Source: JAWSVE01 sp050789445 (GTDB lineage Bacteria; Pseudomonadota; Gammaproteobacteria; Pseudomonadales; Cellvibrionaceae). From it: a DNA stretch of 64,000 nt. Positions 20,123 to 29,652 of the stretch are shown one piece after another. Location: positions 1 through 64,000 of the forward strand of contig JAILXR010000001.1 in the NCBI GenBank assembly GCA_050789445.1, read 5' to 3'. The notes below the pieces were generated by a model. It had not been told where the DNA came from, did no database searches, and saw nothing but the letters and a program-made list of their open reading frames with translations. The position numbers and the translations under genes were made by a program. Position 1 is the stretch's first letter; every line of letters starts with the position of its first letter.

Positions 20123-21250
20123 TTACAGGTTAGCAAAACGAGTTGTGTGGAAATCAGTGCTGCCAAAAGTAAATTGAATCGTTGTTAGGCGCTTAAAGTA
20201 ATGACCGACATCTAGCTCTTCAGTAACACCGATACCACCGTGAATCTGAATAGATTCTTGACCCACTAAACGCGCTGATCTACCTACACGGCTCTTCGCG
20301 GCAGAAATTGCTTTCTTGTCAACGCCTCCTGCGTTATCACTTTGCATTGCGGCCATAAGAACGATTGATTTAGCTTGTTCATGTTCAATGAACATTTCAG
20401 TCATGCGATGTTGAAGTGCTTGGAAAACGGAAATGGTAACGCCAAATTGCTTTCGCGTTTTCGTGTACTCAACAGTTTTCTTGTAAGAAACTTCCATCGC
20501 GCCCATCGCTTCAGCACAAACAGCTAACGTAGCTCGATCGATAACGTTTTCAATCACAGGAAGCGCTTTACCTTCTTCGCCAAGCAGGTTGGCTGCAGGT
20601 ACAGAACAGTTGTCAAAAAATACTTCAGCACCACGTTGACCATCAACAGTTGCATAGCTATTTAAACGCAATCCAGCAGTACCTTTATCAACCATTAATA
20701 ATGAAATACCAGTTTCATCGTGTTGGTTGCCTGATGTACGAACAGCGACAATAATTTTGTCTGCATTCTGAGCGTTAAGTGCAACCGCTTTGTGCCCGTT
20801 AATAACATAGTTATCACCAGACTTTTCAGCTTTAGTTGCGACATCAGCCAAATTGTATCGGCTTTGTGGCTCGTTGTAGGCGAAAGATAATTGTAATTCT
20901 CCAGCCATTAATTGACCTAGAAGCTCTTCTTTTTGAGCTGCATTGCCTGCCTCAGCAATTAGGCCGCCGCCAAGAATAACCGTCGGAACGATAGGTTCAA
21001 CCACAATACCTTTGCCTAATTCTTCCATTAACCCAACAACGTCGACATTCGTACCGCCAAGTCCGCCGTCTTCTTCTTTAAAGGGAACCATCAGCCATCC
21101 GAGTTCTGCAAATAGTTTCCAGTTCTTTTCACTGTAGCCTGTGTCACTATCCACGATTGCGACTCTTGTATCCCAGTCGTAATCTTGGTTTACAAATTTT
21201 GCTACGCTATCGCGTAACATTTGTTGTTCTTCACTGTAGGAAAAATCCAT
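20123..21250 (-). CDS. Acyl-CoA dehydrogenase, possible subunit of a heteromeric enzyme
   Basis: The 375-residue protein has the acyl-CoA dehydrogenase fold from MDFSYSEEQQMLRDSV to a C-terminal FAD domain with IHGGIGVTEELDVGHYFKR. The C-terminal strand reads FTFGSTDFHTTR where many short-chain enzymes have YEGTSxIQ, so the usual catalytic Glu of that loop is absent. FAD/ETF-linked alpha,beta-dehydrogenation of an acyl-CoA is the expected reaction. It is last in a three-gene leftward operon (39 bases after the preceding dehydrogenase). Tandem genes of about 375 and 400 residues are typical of the alpha2beta2 enzymes used for steroid side chains, which may apply here. Confidence 0.88.
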   Translation of the reverse strand: MDFSYSEEQQMLRDSVAKFVNQDYDWDTRVAIVDSDTGYSEKNWKLFAELGWLMVPFKEEDGGLGGTNVDVVGLMEELGKGIVVEPIVPTVILGGGLIAEAGNAAQKEELLGQLMAGELQLSFAYNEPQSRYNLADVATKAEKSGDNYVINGHKAVALNAQNADKIIVAVRTSGNQHDETGISLLMVDKGTAGLRLNSYATVDGQRGAEVFFDNCSVPAANLLGEEGKALPVIENVIDRATLAVCAEAMGAMEVSYKKTVEYTKTRKQFGVTISVFQALQHRMTEMFIEHEQAKSIVLMAAMQSDNAGGVDKKAISAAKSRVGRSARLVGQESIQIHGGIGVTEELDVGHYFKRLTTIQFTFGSTDFHTTRFANL

Positions 21251-21289
21251 CGTCGTCTCTCCGCAAAAAATACGTTATGTTCGTTAAAA

Positions 21290-22489
21290 TTAAAGGCCGA
21301 GAACGGCTTTGGCGATAATGTTGCGCTGTACTTCGTTGCTGCCGCCATAAATACTGGCTTTACGGTTATTGAAGTAAACAGGGCCGGTGTTACAGGCTGA
21401 ATCGGGGCCAACAGGTTCGCCGTTAAATTCATCCATGAATTGTTCTTTCACGAAAGGCACACAATAATAGCCAGCAACTTCAACATTTAACTCATCAATC
21501 ATTTGAGCAATTTCTGAACCTTTAATTTTCAAGATTGAAGATTCTGGACCAGGAGCTTTACCCGTTGCAACAGATGAAAGTGCGCGTAGTTCGGTATATT
21601 CAAGTGCTTGAAGATCGATTTCTAATTCGGCAACTTTTTGTTTGAATGAAGGGTCATCCATTAAAGATGGGCCGCCATTACTTGTTTCGGTTGCTTTCTT
21701 TTTCAAGCCTTCTAGGCGAACTTTAGAATTCGCAACGCGTGCGATACCTGTACGCTCATGAGTTAACAATACTTTCGCGTAAGTCCAGCCTTTGCCTTCT
21801 TGTCCAATTAAGTTTTCTGCTGGCGCGCGAACATTATCGAAATGGACTTCGTTGACTTCGTGATGTCCATCGAGAGTAATGATTGGCGAAACAGTAATAC
21901 CCGGTGTTTTCATATCGACAAGAATAAAGCTGATAGAGCTTTGGTTTTTCTCTCCAGGAGCTCCAGTTCTTACGAGACAGAAAATCCAATCGCCATACTG
22001 GCCTAATGTTGTCCAAGTTTTAGTTCCGTTGATAACGTAGTCATCACCATCTCGAACAGCCGTTGTTTTAATTGATGCTAAGTCGGAACCAGCATTCGGT
22101 TCTGAATAACCTTGGCTCCACCACACGTTACTGTTAAGGATATCAGGAAGAAAACGTTTCTTTTGTTCTTCGTTACCAAAAGTATAAATAACGGGGGCAA
22201 CCATTTTCATACCAAAAGCCATGACTTCTAGTGCTGCAGCTTTTGCGCATTCATTTGACCAGATATATTTTTGCGTCGGGGTCCAGCCAGTACCACCATG
22301 CTCGACAGGCCAGTTGACGGCAGCCCACCCTTTTTCAGCGAGAATTTTTTGCCAAACTACCCAATCTTCTTTTACAAGATGTATGCCGTTACGGGCTTTG
22401 TATTGTATGTGTTTGGGATATTTTTCTTCTAAGAATTGCCGGGCTTCTTCTTGGAAAGCCAACTCTTCAGGTGAAAAATCTACGTTCAT
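21290..22489 (-). CDS. Acyl-CoA dehydrogenase, FadE29-like partner
   Basis: The 399-residue product shows MNVDFSPEELAFQEEARQFL, the FAD-binding stretch GYSEPNAGSDLASIKT, and NGTKTWTTLGQYGDW, all standard for the family. The C-terminal loop reads IYGGSNEVQRNIIAKAVLG, again without the YEGT glutamate. It is the middle gene of the operon, with GTGGAG ahead of the start and short gaps to both neighbours. With the 375-residue neighbour it probably forms one heteromeric enzyme; this is inference from gene pairing. The acyl substrate is unknown. Confidence 0.9.
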   Translation of the reverse strand: MNVDFSPEELAFQEEARQFLEEKYPKHIQYKARNGIHLVKEDWVVWQKILAEKGWAAVNWPVEHGGTGWTPTQKYIWSNECAKAAALEVMAFGMKMVAPVIYTFGNEEQKKRFLPDILNSNVWWSQGYSEPNAGSDLASIKTTAVRDGDDYVINGTKTWTTLGQYGDWIFCLVRTGAPGEKNQSSISFILVDMKTPGITVSPIITLDGHHEVNEVHFDNVRAPAENLIGQEGKGWTYAKVLLTHERTGIARVANSKVRLEGLKKKATETSNGGPSLMDDPSFKQKVAELEIDLQALEYTELRALSSVATGKAPGPESSILKIKGSEIAQMIDELNVEVAGYYCVPFVKEQFMDEFNGEPVGPDSACNTGPVYFNNRKASIYGGSNEVQRNIIAKAVLGL

Positions 22490-22520
22490 AGCGATAGCTC
22501 CACTTTAAGTAAAATTGTTA

Positions 22521-23672
22521 TTAACTCGCGTCACGAACCATATTGCGAGCGATGACGATCTGTTGAATTTGAGACGTTCCTTCATATAGACGGAATAAGC
22601 GAACGTCACGATAAAATCGTTCAACCGCATATTCAGAAATATAACCAGCTCCACCGTGTATTTGTACGGCGCGATCGGCAACACGGCCTACCATTTCGGT
22701 AGCAAACAATTTACAGCACGATGCCTCTGTGCTGATGTTGTTGCCTTCGTCGCGTTTTCTTGCTGCTTCAATAACCATGCAGCGAGCTGCATAGGCCTCT
22801 GCTTTTGAGTCTGCAAGCATGGCTTGAATTAACTGATGCTCTGCAATGGGTTTTCCAAATTGCTTTCTTTCCATTGCGTATTTTAATGCGTCTTCAATAA
22901 GTCTTTCAGCAGCGCCAACACTGACACCTGAAATATGAAGTCGTCCACGATCGAGAACTTTCATCGCGGTAATAAAACCTTCGCCTTCCTTGCCGCCGAT
23001 CAACGCATCTGCAGGAACACGGCAATTTTCAAAAATTACATCACTGGTCGTTGACCCAGCTTGTCCCATTTTTTTGTCGATAGCACCAAGAGTAATTCCC
23101 GGTAAATTCGCATCGACCAAAAAGGAAGAAACTCCACGAGCACCTTTAATATCTTGATTGGTGCGAGCCATAACTGTGAAAGTTCCAGCGCGAGAAGCAT
23201 TTGTAATATAACGTTTTGTACCATTAAGGATGTAAAAGTCACCATCACGTTCAGCCGTTGTTTTCACTGCCGCTGAATCGGAACCCACATCTGGCTCGGT
23301 TAAGCAGAATGAGCCGATAGTTTCGCCACTTGCATAAAGAGGTAAGTATTTTTGTTTCTGTTCTTCAGTGCCATCAAAAACGATAGCTGCAGAACCTATA
23401 CCGTTGTTTGTTCCGATTAAAGATCTGAAAGCCGGTGAAGTTCGGCCTAGCTCAAAAGCGACCAAAACCTCTTCTTCCATGGTAAGTCCCATGCCGCCGT
23501 ATTCTTCAGGAATAGTTAATCCAAAGAATCCTAGGTCTTTCATCTCTTGGACGATGTCATCGGGGATCTTGGAGTCTTCGGCTACTTGTGCTTCTAGTGG
23601 GACTAAGCGCTCACGAACAAATCGTGAAACTGTGTCCAGGATTTGATTAAGAAATTCCTGGTCTCGGATCAT
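22521..23672 (-). CDS. Acyl-CoA dehydrogenase (short/branched-chain type)
   Basis: The start at 23672 (MIRDQEFLNQIL) follows GAGGT by 8 bases; a longer frame starts 66 bases upstream but adds a segment unlike the family. The 383-residue product has CLTEPDVGSDSAAVKTTAER, YITNASRAG and the C-terminal FRLYEGTSQIQQIVIARNM with the canonical catalytic Glu in YEGT. It is thus a complete, probably homotetrameric enzyme passing electrons to ETF. It is the first gene of the leftward operon with the two other dehydrogenases and is divergent from an acyl-CoA synthetase, which would supply the CoA ester. Confidence 0.92.
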   Translation of the reverse strand: MIRDQEFLNQILDTVSRFVRERLVPLEAQVAEDSKIPDDIVQEMKDLGFFGLTIPEEYGGMGLTMEEEVLVAFELGRTSPAFRSLIGTNNGIGSAAIVFDGTEEQKQKYLPLYASGETIGSFCLTEPDVGSDSAAVKTTAERDGDFYILNGTKRYITNASRAGTFTVMARTNQDIKGARGVSSFLVDANLPGITLGAIDKKMGQAGSTTSDVIFENCRVPADALIGGKEGEGFITAMKVLDRGRLHISGVSVGAAERLIEDALKYAMERKQFGKPIAEHQLIQAMLADSKAEAYAARCMVIEAARKRDEGNNISTEASCCKLFATEMVGRVADRAVQIHGGAGYISEYAVERFYRDVRLFRLYEGTSQIQQIVIARNMVRDAS

Positions 23673-23916
23673 AGTGTCAAACCTCAGTAATAGGCAGAAT
23701 TGATAAATTGTTAAGTGACTAAAAAACAGGCGCAACATTCTACCTTGTTAAGAATGTAATTACTGCTCTTCAAAACGGCTGAAAGTATGACATAATTCCG
23801 CACCGTGGAACAGGCGTCTCAAAAATAGAACTTTGGGGTTTTCAATAAGCTGTGTTGTTCTTGGGAGATAATTGATATTAATGCTGCTTATGTTAGGCTG
23901 GATTCGATAAGCCCAA

Positions 23917-25917
23917 GTGCTATATCATACCCCTCTCGGGTGGAGTCAAAGCTTTTATCCGTCTCAAAAAACAGACCATAAATACAATAATTACGTCAAT
24001 AAAAAGAGAGACACTAGATTGGAAACCGCATTTGTATCAAATTCAAAAGAGCCAATTCTCAATGGATTGGAAGATGTAATAGCGTATGAAGAGGAAAAAG
24101 CTTATCAGGAGCGCTTTCCACTGCAAACAAGCTATGACTTGCTTTCAACCGTAGCAGATAGATACCCTGATGATTATGCGCTTCGGTGCTTAGTTACCGC
24201 TGAAGAAAACGAAGCTCCAATAGATCTGACATTTAAACAATTGTTTGAGAAAACGACCCAAACCGCAAATGCACTTCATTCTCTAGGGGTTGGAAGCAAA
24301 GATACAGTGTCGGTCATGTTGACGAATATGGCTGAGAGTCACCTCGCAATTTGGGGCGCTCAAGCGGCGGGTATTTCAAGCCCTTTGAACCCATTATTGG
24401 AATCTAAGCATCTTGTTGAGATTATGAATACTACAGTTACAAAGGTATTTATAACGATGGCACCTGTGAAAAATGACTCTGCTCATTGGGCAAAAGTTGA
24501 AGAAGTTATCGAGCAAATCCCGACGCTAGAAACGTTATTGATTGTAACTGTCCCTGGATATACAGAAGAAAAATTTAGCTTTGAAAAAAAAGGTTTAAAA
24601 GTTTTAGACTTTAATGAGGTAATTAATACCCAGCCAAAAGATAAGCTTCTTAACAACCGTACAATAACAGCTGAAGAAACGGCTTCTTATTTCCATACTG
24701 GCGGAACAACAGGTCGGCCTAAAATTGCGCAAGTGACCCATGGTAATGTTGCATTCGTTGCTCAAGTGATTGAGGAAATCGTTCGATATAAAGGGCGCTT
24801 AGTTGGGATGTCGGCGCTACCACTCTTTCATATATATGGGTTGATTTCAGCTGGTATTGCAACACTTTTTGCTGGAAGAACGATTGTTGTTATGAGTCCA
24901 GACGGTTTCCGGAATCTCAATGTATTAAAAAACTGGTGGCATCATGCTGCAAGATTTAAAGTCAGTGCTTTTGGTGCAGTACCAACTATTTTGACAGCTT
25001 TAATGCAGATACCAGTTGGCGATAACGATATTTCGTTGTTAGATGATGTAGGTTCTGGCGCTGCGCCATTGCCTAAACAGTTAAGAAAAGATTTCGAAGA
25101 AAAATTTAATGTGCGAGTTACAAATGGCTACGGAATGACAGAGACATGCTGCATTATATCTCGTCAGAGATCGGAAGTGCCGGGTCCAGAGGGGAGTGTT
25201 GGAACTCGATTTCCTTATACCGGCGCTAGAACTGTAGTTCTTGATGGAAATAAAGTTATTCGAGAATGCGAGTCAAATGAGTCCGGTGTTTTGTTGGTGC
25301 GTGGTCCTCATGTATTCAAGGGGTATCTCGATAAAAGCGATAACGATAAAGCATGGGTGGATGGTGATTGGTTTAATACTGGCGATGTTGCTTTTATAGA
25401 TGAAAATGGATTTATTACATTAACTGGGCGGGCAAAAGACCTTATAATTCGTGGAGGGCACAATATTGATCCTGTCATCATCGAAGAACCGATTTCAAAG
25501 CACCCAGCTGTTGCTCAAGTTGTTGCCATCGGCCAGCCTGATGCTTATGCAGGCGAGTTGCCAGTTGTTTATATCCAACTAAAACCTGGGTTTGAAAATA
25601 AAGTAACAACTGACGATTTCTTGGAGTATTGCCAAGAAAAAATTACAGAGCGTGCGGCAATTCCAAAGCGTGTTGAGTTTATCGATCAAATGCCCGTAAC
25701 GGCAGTGGGGAAATTTTTCAAACCAGAATTACGTAATCGTTCAATTTATTATGTATTAACTGAAGCGATGAAAGAAAATAATATAAATGGCGATGTTGAC
25801 TCTTATTTTGAGCAAGCTCGAGGCCATGTTGCAGCGATTAAATTGCATAATAAAGATCAGTTAGATTCAGCAAGAGAGGTGCTAGAAAGGTTTCCTGTTG
25901 TCATTGAGTTTGTTTAA
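23917..25917 (+). CDS. Acyl-CoA synthetase (AMP-binding, ANL superfamily)
   Basis: The product has the P-loop motif TGGTTGRPK, NGYGMTE, the TGD...GFITLTGRAKDLIIRGG hinge block, and the C-terminal lysine motif VGKFFKPELR. It therefore should form acyl-AMP and then acyl-CoA. The longest frame begins with GTG at 23917, but the first 34 residues look unlike the family. A TTG at 24019 (LETAFVSNS) with agagag upstream is a plausible true start. It is divergent from the three-gene dehydrogenase operon across about 240 bases. The acid it activates is not known; the size of about 630-666 residues is common for medium or steroid-type acids. Confidence 0.9.
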   Translation: MLYHTPLGWSQSFYPSQKTDHKYNNYVNKKRDTRLETAFVSNSKEPILNGLEDVIAYEEEKAYQERFPLQTSYDLLSTVADRYPDDYALRCLVTAEENEAPIDLTFKQLFEKTTQTANALHSLGVGSKDTVSVMLTNMAESHLAIWGAQAAGISSPLNPLLESKHLVEIMNTTVTKVFITMAPVKNDSAHWAKVEEVIEQIPTLETLLIVTVPGYTEEKFSFEKKGLKVLDFNEVINTQPKDKLLNNRTITAEETASYFHTGGTTGRPKIAQVTHGNVAFVAQVIEEIVRYKGRLVGMSALPLFHIYGLISAGIATLFAGRTIVVMSPDGFRNLNVLKNWWHHAARFKVSAFGAVPTILTALMQIPVGDNDISLLDDVGSGAAPLPKQLRKDFEEKFNVRVTNGYGMTETCCIISRQRSEVPGPEGSVGTRFPYTGARTVVLDGNKVIRECESNESGVLLVRGPHVFKGYLDKSDNDKAWVDGDWFNTGDVAFIDENGFITLTGRAKDLIIRGGHNIDPVIIEEPISKHPAVAQVVAIGQPDAYAGELPVVYIQLKPGFENKVTTDDFLEYCQEKITERAAIPKRVEFIDQMPVTAVGKFFKPELRNRSIYYVLTEAMKENNINGDVDSYFEQARGHVAAIKLHNKDQLDSAREVLERFPVVIEFV

Positions 25918-26117
25918 ACGAGTGTTTAGGCGCTGTTATTGATGACGATAGAACAAAGATAAATATAACAATCCATTTAAATGGAAAAATAAAAACGTTG
26001 AGCGATATGTCAATTTAATATCCAAAAAAATTGCAATAGTGAACGTTTTTGATTGAGATTACTTTTAATTAACTTTTATTTTATTCACCAATAAATATTA
26101 ACAATATAGGTTTAACT

Positions 26118-28223
26118 ATGTCAGTCGTTAATTATGAACTTCAAGGTGACGTGGGCGTCATCAAAATTAATAATCCACCAGTCAATGCATTGTCACAAGC
26201 ATTAAGGCAAGGTTTGAGCGAAGCTTTGGCAGTTGCTCAATCTGATGCTTCAAAAGCTGTTTTAGTTATCTGTGAGGGTAGAACATTTATTGCTGGTGCC
26301 GATATTACTGAATTTGGTAAGCCACCTAAAGAGCCTTCTCTACCAGCAGTTTTAGATGCGATTGAAAATTCAAAAAAACCTGTTGTAGCAGCAATCCACG
26401 GTACAGCACTTGGTGGCGGTTTAGAAGTTGCTTTAGCGTGTCATTATCGTTGTGCGTTACCCACTGCGAAAGTAGGTTTACCAGAAGTGAAGCTGGGCAT
26501 CTTGCCTGGTGCTGGTGGAACTCAAAGAGCGCCACGTTTAATGGGCGTTGAAGCTGCTTTAGATTTAATCACCTCAGGCAACCCTATTGCAGCCAAAAAA
26601 GCGCAAACTTCAGGCTTAGTTGATAAAGTAGTTGAAGGCGATGATTTACTAGTAGCGGGTTTGGCGTATGCAAATGAGCTGATAAATAGTAGCGCGCCGT
26701 TGAAACGCGTTCGTGATATAAAAATCGATCCTGCTTCAGTGCCAGCAGGATTTTTTGATGCGGCGCGTAAAAAATTAGCGAAAAGAGCGCGAGGACAAAT
26801 TGCTCAAGATCGTATTGTTAGTTGTATCGAAGCTGCTGTAAATCTTCCAATGGATGAAGGTTTGGCAAAAGAGCGCGAGCTCTTTACGGAGTTGGTGGTT
26901 TCCCCTCAATCTGCTGCAATGCGTCATGCTTTCTTTGCTGAGCGTGAAGCGGCAAAGGTAAAAGGTTTACCAAAAGATACGCCAGTTCGTGACATTAAAA
27001 GCATTGCGATCATTGGTGGTGGCACCATGGGTGGCGGCATCGCGATGAATTTTATGAATGTTGGTATCCCCGTAAAAATGGTAGAAATTAATGAAGAAGC
27101 CCTACAGCGTGGTTTCAGTATTATTGAAAAAAATTACAAGATCACAGCAAGCAAAGGCAAGATGACTCAAGATCAAGTGGCCCAGTGTATGAGTTTACTG
27201 TCTGGTACAACTAATTATGACGATCTTGGCGAAGTCGATTTAGTCATCGAAGCGGTATTCGAAAATATTGGCATTAAGAAAGAAGTTTTTGCTAAGTTAG
27301 ACGCAGCTTGTAAGCCTGGCTGTATTTTAGCTTCTAATACTTCTTACCAAGATATTGATGAAATTGCTGCAGCAACAAAGCGTCCTGAAGATGTTGTCGG
27401 TATGCATTTTTTTAGTCCAGCAAATGTAATGAAGTTGTTAGAAAATGTTCGCGGTGAAAAAACAGCGGATGATGTTGTAGCGACAGTCATGAAATTGGCT
27501 AAGAAAATTGGCAAAGTTCCAGTTCTTGCTCGTGTTTGTTACGGCTTTATCGGTAACAGAATGTTGAAAAACTATGGTCGTGAAGCTCAATTATGTCTTG
27601 TTGAAGGCGCTACTCCAAAACAAATAGATGATGCGCTTGAAGCTTTCGGTATGGCGATGGGCCCAATTGCGATGGGTGATTTGGCCGGTATTGATATTGG
27701 TTATAAAGCGAGAGAAGGTTTAACTGCTGAGCAAAAAGGTGACCCTAAAGCGTATTTAGTAGCTGATACTTTATGTGAGGCTGGTCGTCTAGGCCAAAAA
27801 GCTGGAAAGGGTTATTACAAGTATGATTCAGAAACTCGCGCGCGTTTAGAGGATCCTGAAGCTCAGGCAATTATCGAAAAAGTGGCTGCTGATTTAGGTG
27901 TTGAGCGTCGTGATGTTCCTTCTGAAGAGATTGTAGAGCGTTGCATCTACGGTTTAGTGAATGAGGGTGCGCATGTACTCGCTGAAGGTATTGCGCAACG
28001 ACCCAGCGATATTGATGTCGTTTATTTGTTTGGTTATGCTTTTCCAGCTGCGAAAGGTGGTCCAATGTTTTACGCGGATCAAGTTGGCTTGAAGAATGTT
28101 TATGATCGTATCTGTGAGTTTAATAAAGTAAATCCAAATGGAACTTGGGAGCCTGCGCCATTGTTAAAAGAATTAGCATTGGCTGGAAAGAGTTTCGCTG
28201 ATTGGGCAAAAGAAAATAGTTAA
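26118..28223 (+). CDS. Bifunctional enoyl-CoA hydratase / 3-hydroxyacyl-CoA dehydrogenase
   Basis: The 701-residue fusion has an N-terminal crotonase domain (about 1-190) with the oxyanion-hole block GTALGGGLEVALACHYR and LPEVKLGILPGAGGTQR, both carrying the catalytic glutamates. A Rossmann NAD-binding domain follows (about 295-480, GGGTMGGGIAMNFMN) with the His of GMHFFSPA and the Glu of LLENV. Two C-terminal 3HCDH domains complete it. It performs hydration and NAD-dependent oxidation of enoyl-CoA in beta-oxidation, like FadJ or the peroxisomal multifunctional enzyme. It stands alone, with no thiolase gene directly behind it, and ends in a strong terminator. Confidence 0.95.
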   Translation: MSVVNYELQGDVGVIKINNPPVNALSQALRQGLSEALAVAQSDASKAVLVICEGRTFIAGADITEFGKPPKEPSLPAVLDAIENSKKPVVAAIHGTALGGGLEVALACHYRCALPTAKVGLPEVKLGILPGAGGTQRAPRLMGVEAALDLITSGNPIAAKKAQTSGLVDKVVEGDDLLVAGLAYANELINSSAPLKRVRDIKIDPASVPAGFFDAARKKLAKRARGQIAQDRIVSCIEAAVNLPMDEGLAKERELFTELVVSPQSAAMRHAFFAEREAAKVKGLPKDTPVRDIKSIAIIGGGTMGGGIAMNFMNVGIPVKMVEINEEALQRGFSIIEKNYKITASKGKMTQDQVAQCMSLLSGTTNYDDLGEVDLVIEAVFENIGIKKEVFAKLDAACKPGCILASNTSYQDIDEIAAATKRPEDVVGMHFFSPANVMKLLENVRGEKTADDVVATVMKLAKKIGKVPVLARVCYGFIGNRMLKNYGREAQLCLVEGATPKQIDDALEAFGMAMGPIAMGDLAGIDIGYKAREGLTAEQKGDPKAYLVADTLCEAGRLGQKAGKGYYKYDSETRARLEDPEAQAIIEKVAADLGVERRDVPSEEIVERCIYGLVNEGAHVLAEGIAQRPSDIDVVYLFGYAFPAAKGGPMFYADQVGLKNVYDRICEFNKVNPNGTWEPAPLLKELALAGKSFADWAKENS

Positions 28224-28251
28224 TTTTATATTTTCTTTGTTAGGTTAAGAA

Positions 28252-28284
28252 AAAGCGCTATCGATTGTCGATAGCGCTTTTTTT
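28252..28284 (+). terminator. Terminator of the hydratase/dehydrogenase gene
   Basis: A perfect 13-bp stem (aaagcgctatcga / tcgatagcgcttt) with a 3-base loop ends in a run of T. Confidence 0.95.
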
Positions 28285-28340
28285 GTATTTGGGCATCAAT
28301 GTATAAAATCGAACGAGAGTTGAATCTCGATTTTTAGGCA

Positions 28341-28373
28341 ATAAAAAACCGCCAAATGTAGAGGCGGTTTTTT
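28341..28373. terminator. Second terminator, serving the leftward alcohol dehydrogenase
   Basis: The stem aaaccgcc / ggcggttt with a 9-base loop has A-rich DNA before and T-rich DNA after it. It sits 25 bases past the end of the leftward gene, and 57 bases after the previous terminator. Confidence 0.88.
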
Positions 28374-28397
28374 ATTTAATTGTCAAAGAAAGATGTT

Positions 28398-29447
28398 TTA
28401 AGGCTGTAAGACAACTCGTCCAATAATTTCACCTTTTCTCATGCTTTCTAAAACATCATTAACTTCTGAGAGGGGGCGATGAACAGTTTTGATCGGTTTT
28501 AGTTTGCCAGATTGCGCTAATGCGATAACTTCTTTTGCGTCTTGAAGGCTACCAACATAGCTTCCTTGTAGGGTCAGTGCTTTCCAGGCCATCATCGGAA
28601 TGGGGGTGTTAAGAGCGCCACCAAGCAAGCCAACAATAACGATTTTTCCACCTTGGCGAACAATATTCACAGATGGGTTGACGGTTTTTTCGGATCCAAC
28701 AAAATCGACGATGCCGGCAACACCGCCATCGGTATCTTTTCTGATTTGTTTAAATGCGCTAGGGTCGGTTAGGTTGTAGGCATGCTTTACACCTAAGCTT
28801 CGAGCGAGCTCTAATTTTTCTTCATCAATATCGGCAACAATCGGCAGCTCGTCATAAAGCGCGAGAGCAACTTGTAGTGCCATCATGCCAACTCCGCCCA
28901 GGCCTAATATCATATAAGGTCCACCAGCCATGACTTCTTCTAGTTTGCGAATTGCGCTGTAAGCGGTGATACCCGAACACATATAGCAGCCCGCAAGCCC
29001 GCCATCGAGATCGCCGATTTCAATTAAGTATTTTGCATCGGGAACGAGAACGTGATCTGAGTAGCCGCCCGCAACTGATGTGCCTATTCCGCGAGGGCGA
29101 GTGCAAAGATGTTCTTTCTCTGATTTACACAGACCGCATTTACCACAGCCAATCCAAGGATAAACTGCGTATTCATCGCCAATGTTTACACCTTTGGCAT
29201 CAGGGCCCATGGCGACAACCTTACCTTGAACTTCATGCCCCATCACGAATGGAGGGTTTTCCACAGCCTTTACAGGCATTTTGTTTCCGCCGCCTAAGTC
29301 AAAATAGCCATCGTGCAGATGGAGGTCAGAGTGGCAAACACCGCAATTTTGCATCTCGATGAGTACTTCAGTTCCTTGTGGAGTAGGTGTTTCTGTTTCA
29401 ATTTCTTCGAGTGGCTTTCCTGCGGCGATGATTGCTTGGCTTTTCAT
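28398..29447 (-). CDS. Zinc-dependent alcohol dehydrogenase (MDR)
   Basis: The 349-residue protein shows the catalytic-zinc motifs CGVCHSDLHLHDGYF and GHEVQGKV, the four-Cys structural-zinc lobe GCGKCGLCKSEKEHLC, and a Rossmann motif GLGGVGMMALQVALAL with an acidic residue after the second strand (VADIDEEKL), which favours NAD over NADP. It should oxidise a primary or secondary alcohol. It is a single gene with its own terminator, downstream of and on the same strand as a LysR regulator. In this context it could oxidise a hydroxylated acyl chain or the alcohol precursor of the acid activated by the synthetase; this is not proven. Confidence 0.9.
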   Translation of the reverse strand: MKSQAIIAAGKPLEEIETETPTPQGTEVLIEMQNCGVCHSDLHLHDGYFDLGGGNKMPVKAVENPPFVMGHEVQGKVVAMGPDAKGVNIGDEYAVYPWIGCGKCGLCKSEKEHLCTRPRGIGTSVAGGYSDHVLVPDAKYLIEIGDLDGGLAGCYMCSGITAYSAIRKLEEVMAGGPYMILGLGGVGMMALQVALALYDELPIVADIDEEKLELARSLGVKHAYNLTDPSAFKQIRKDTDGGVAGIVDFVGSEKTVNPSVNIVRQGGKIVIVGLLGGALNTPIPMMAWKALTLQGSYVGSLQDAKEVIALAQSGKLKPIKTVHRPLSEVNDVLESMRKGEIIGRVVLQP

Positions 29448-29570
29448 TCTTGACCTCTGTGGAGTGTGTAGCTGAGTGTATTACTGGGATGTAATACGGC
29501 GAAAAAGATGAACCGCGAATGGTACGGTAGCTTGCTTAAATGTCAATGAAGGTATTTGTAATTAAAAGTC

Positions 29571-29594
29571 AAAAAAGCCGAGAACGGCTTTTTT
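29571..29594. terminator. Terminator of the LysR gene
   Basis: A stem aaaagccg / cggctttt with loop agaa is flanked by A and T runs, 59 bases beyond the leftward LysR stop codon. It can act in both directions. Confidence 0.85.
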
Positions 29595-29652
29595 GTTGAA
29601 TCGATAGTATGCGAACTTAATTAACAATATGGGGTGAGTTATTTTTGGTGGG

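Noticed and set aside
20123..23672. Three dehydrogenase genes as products of recent duplication
   Set aside because: Their sequences differ widely in both DNA and key loops, so any duplication is old.
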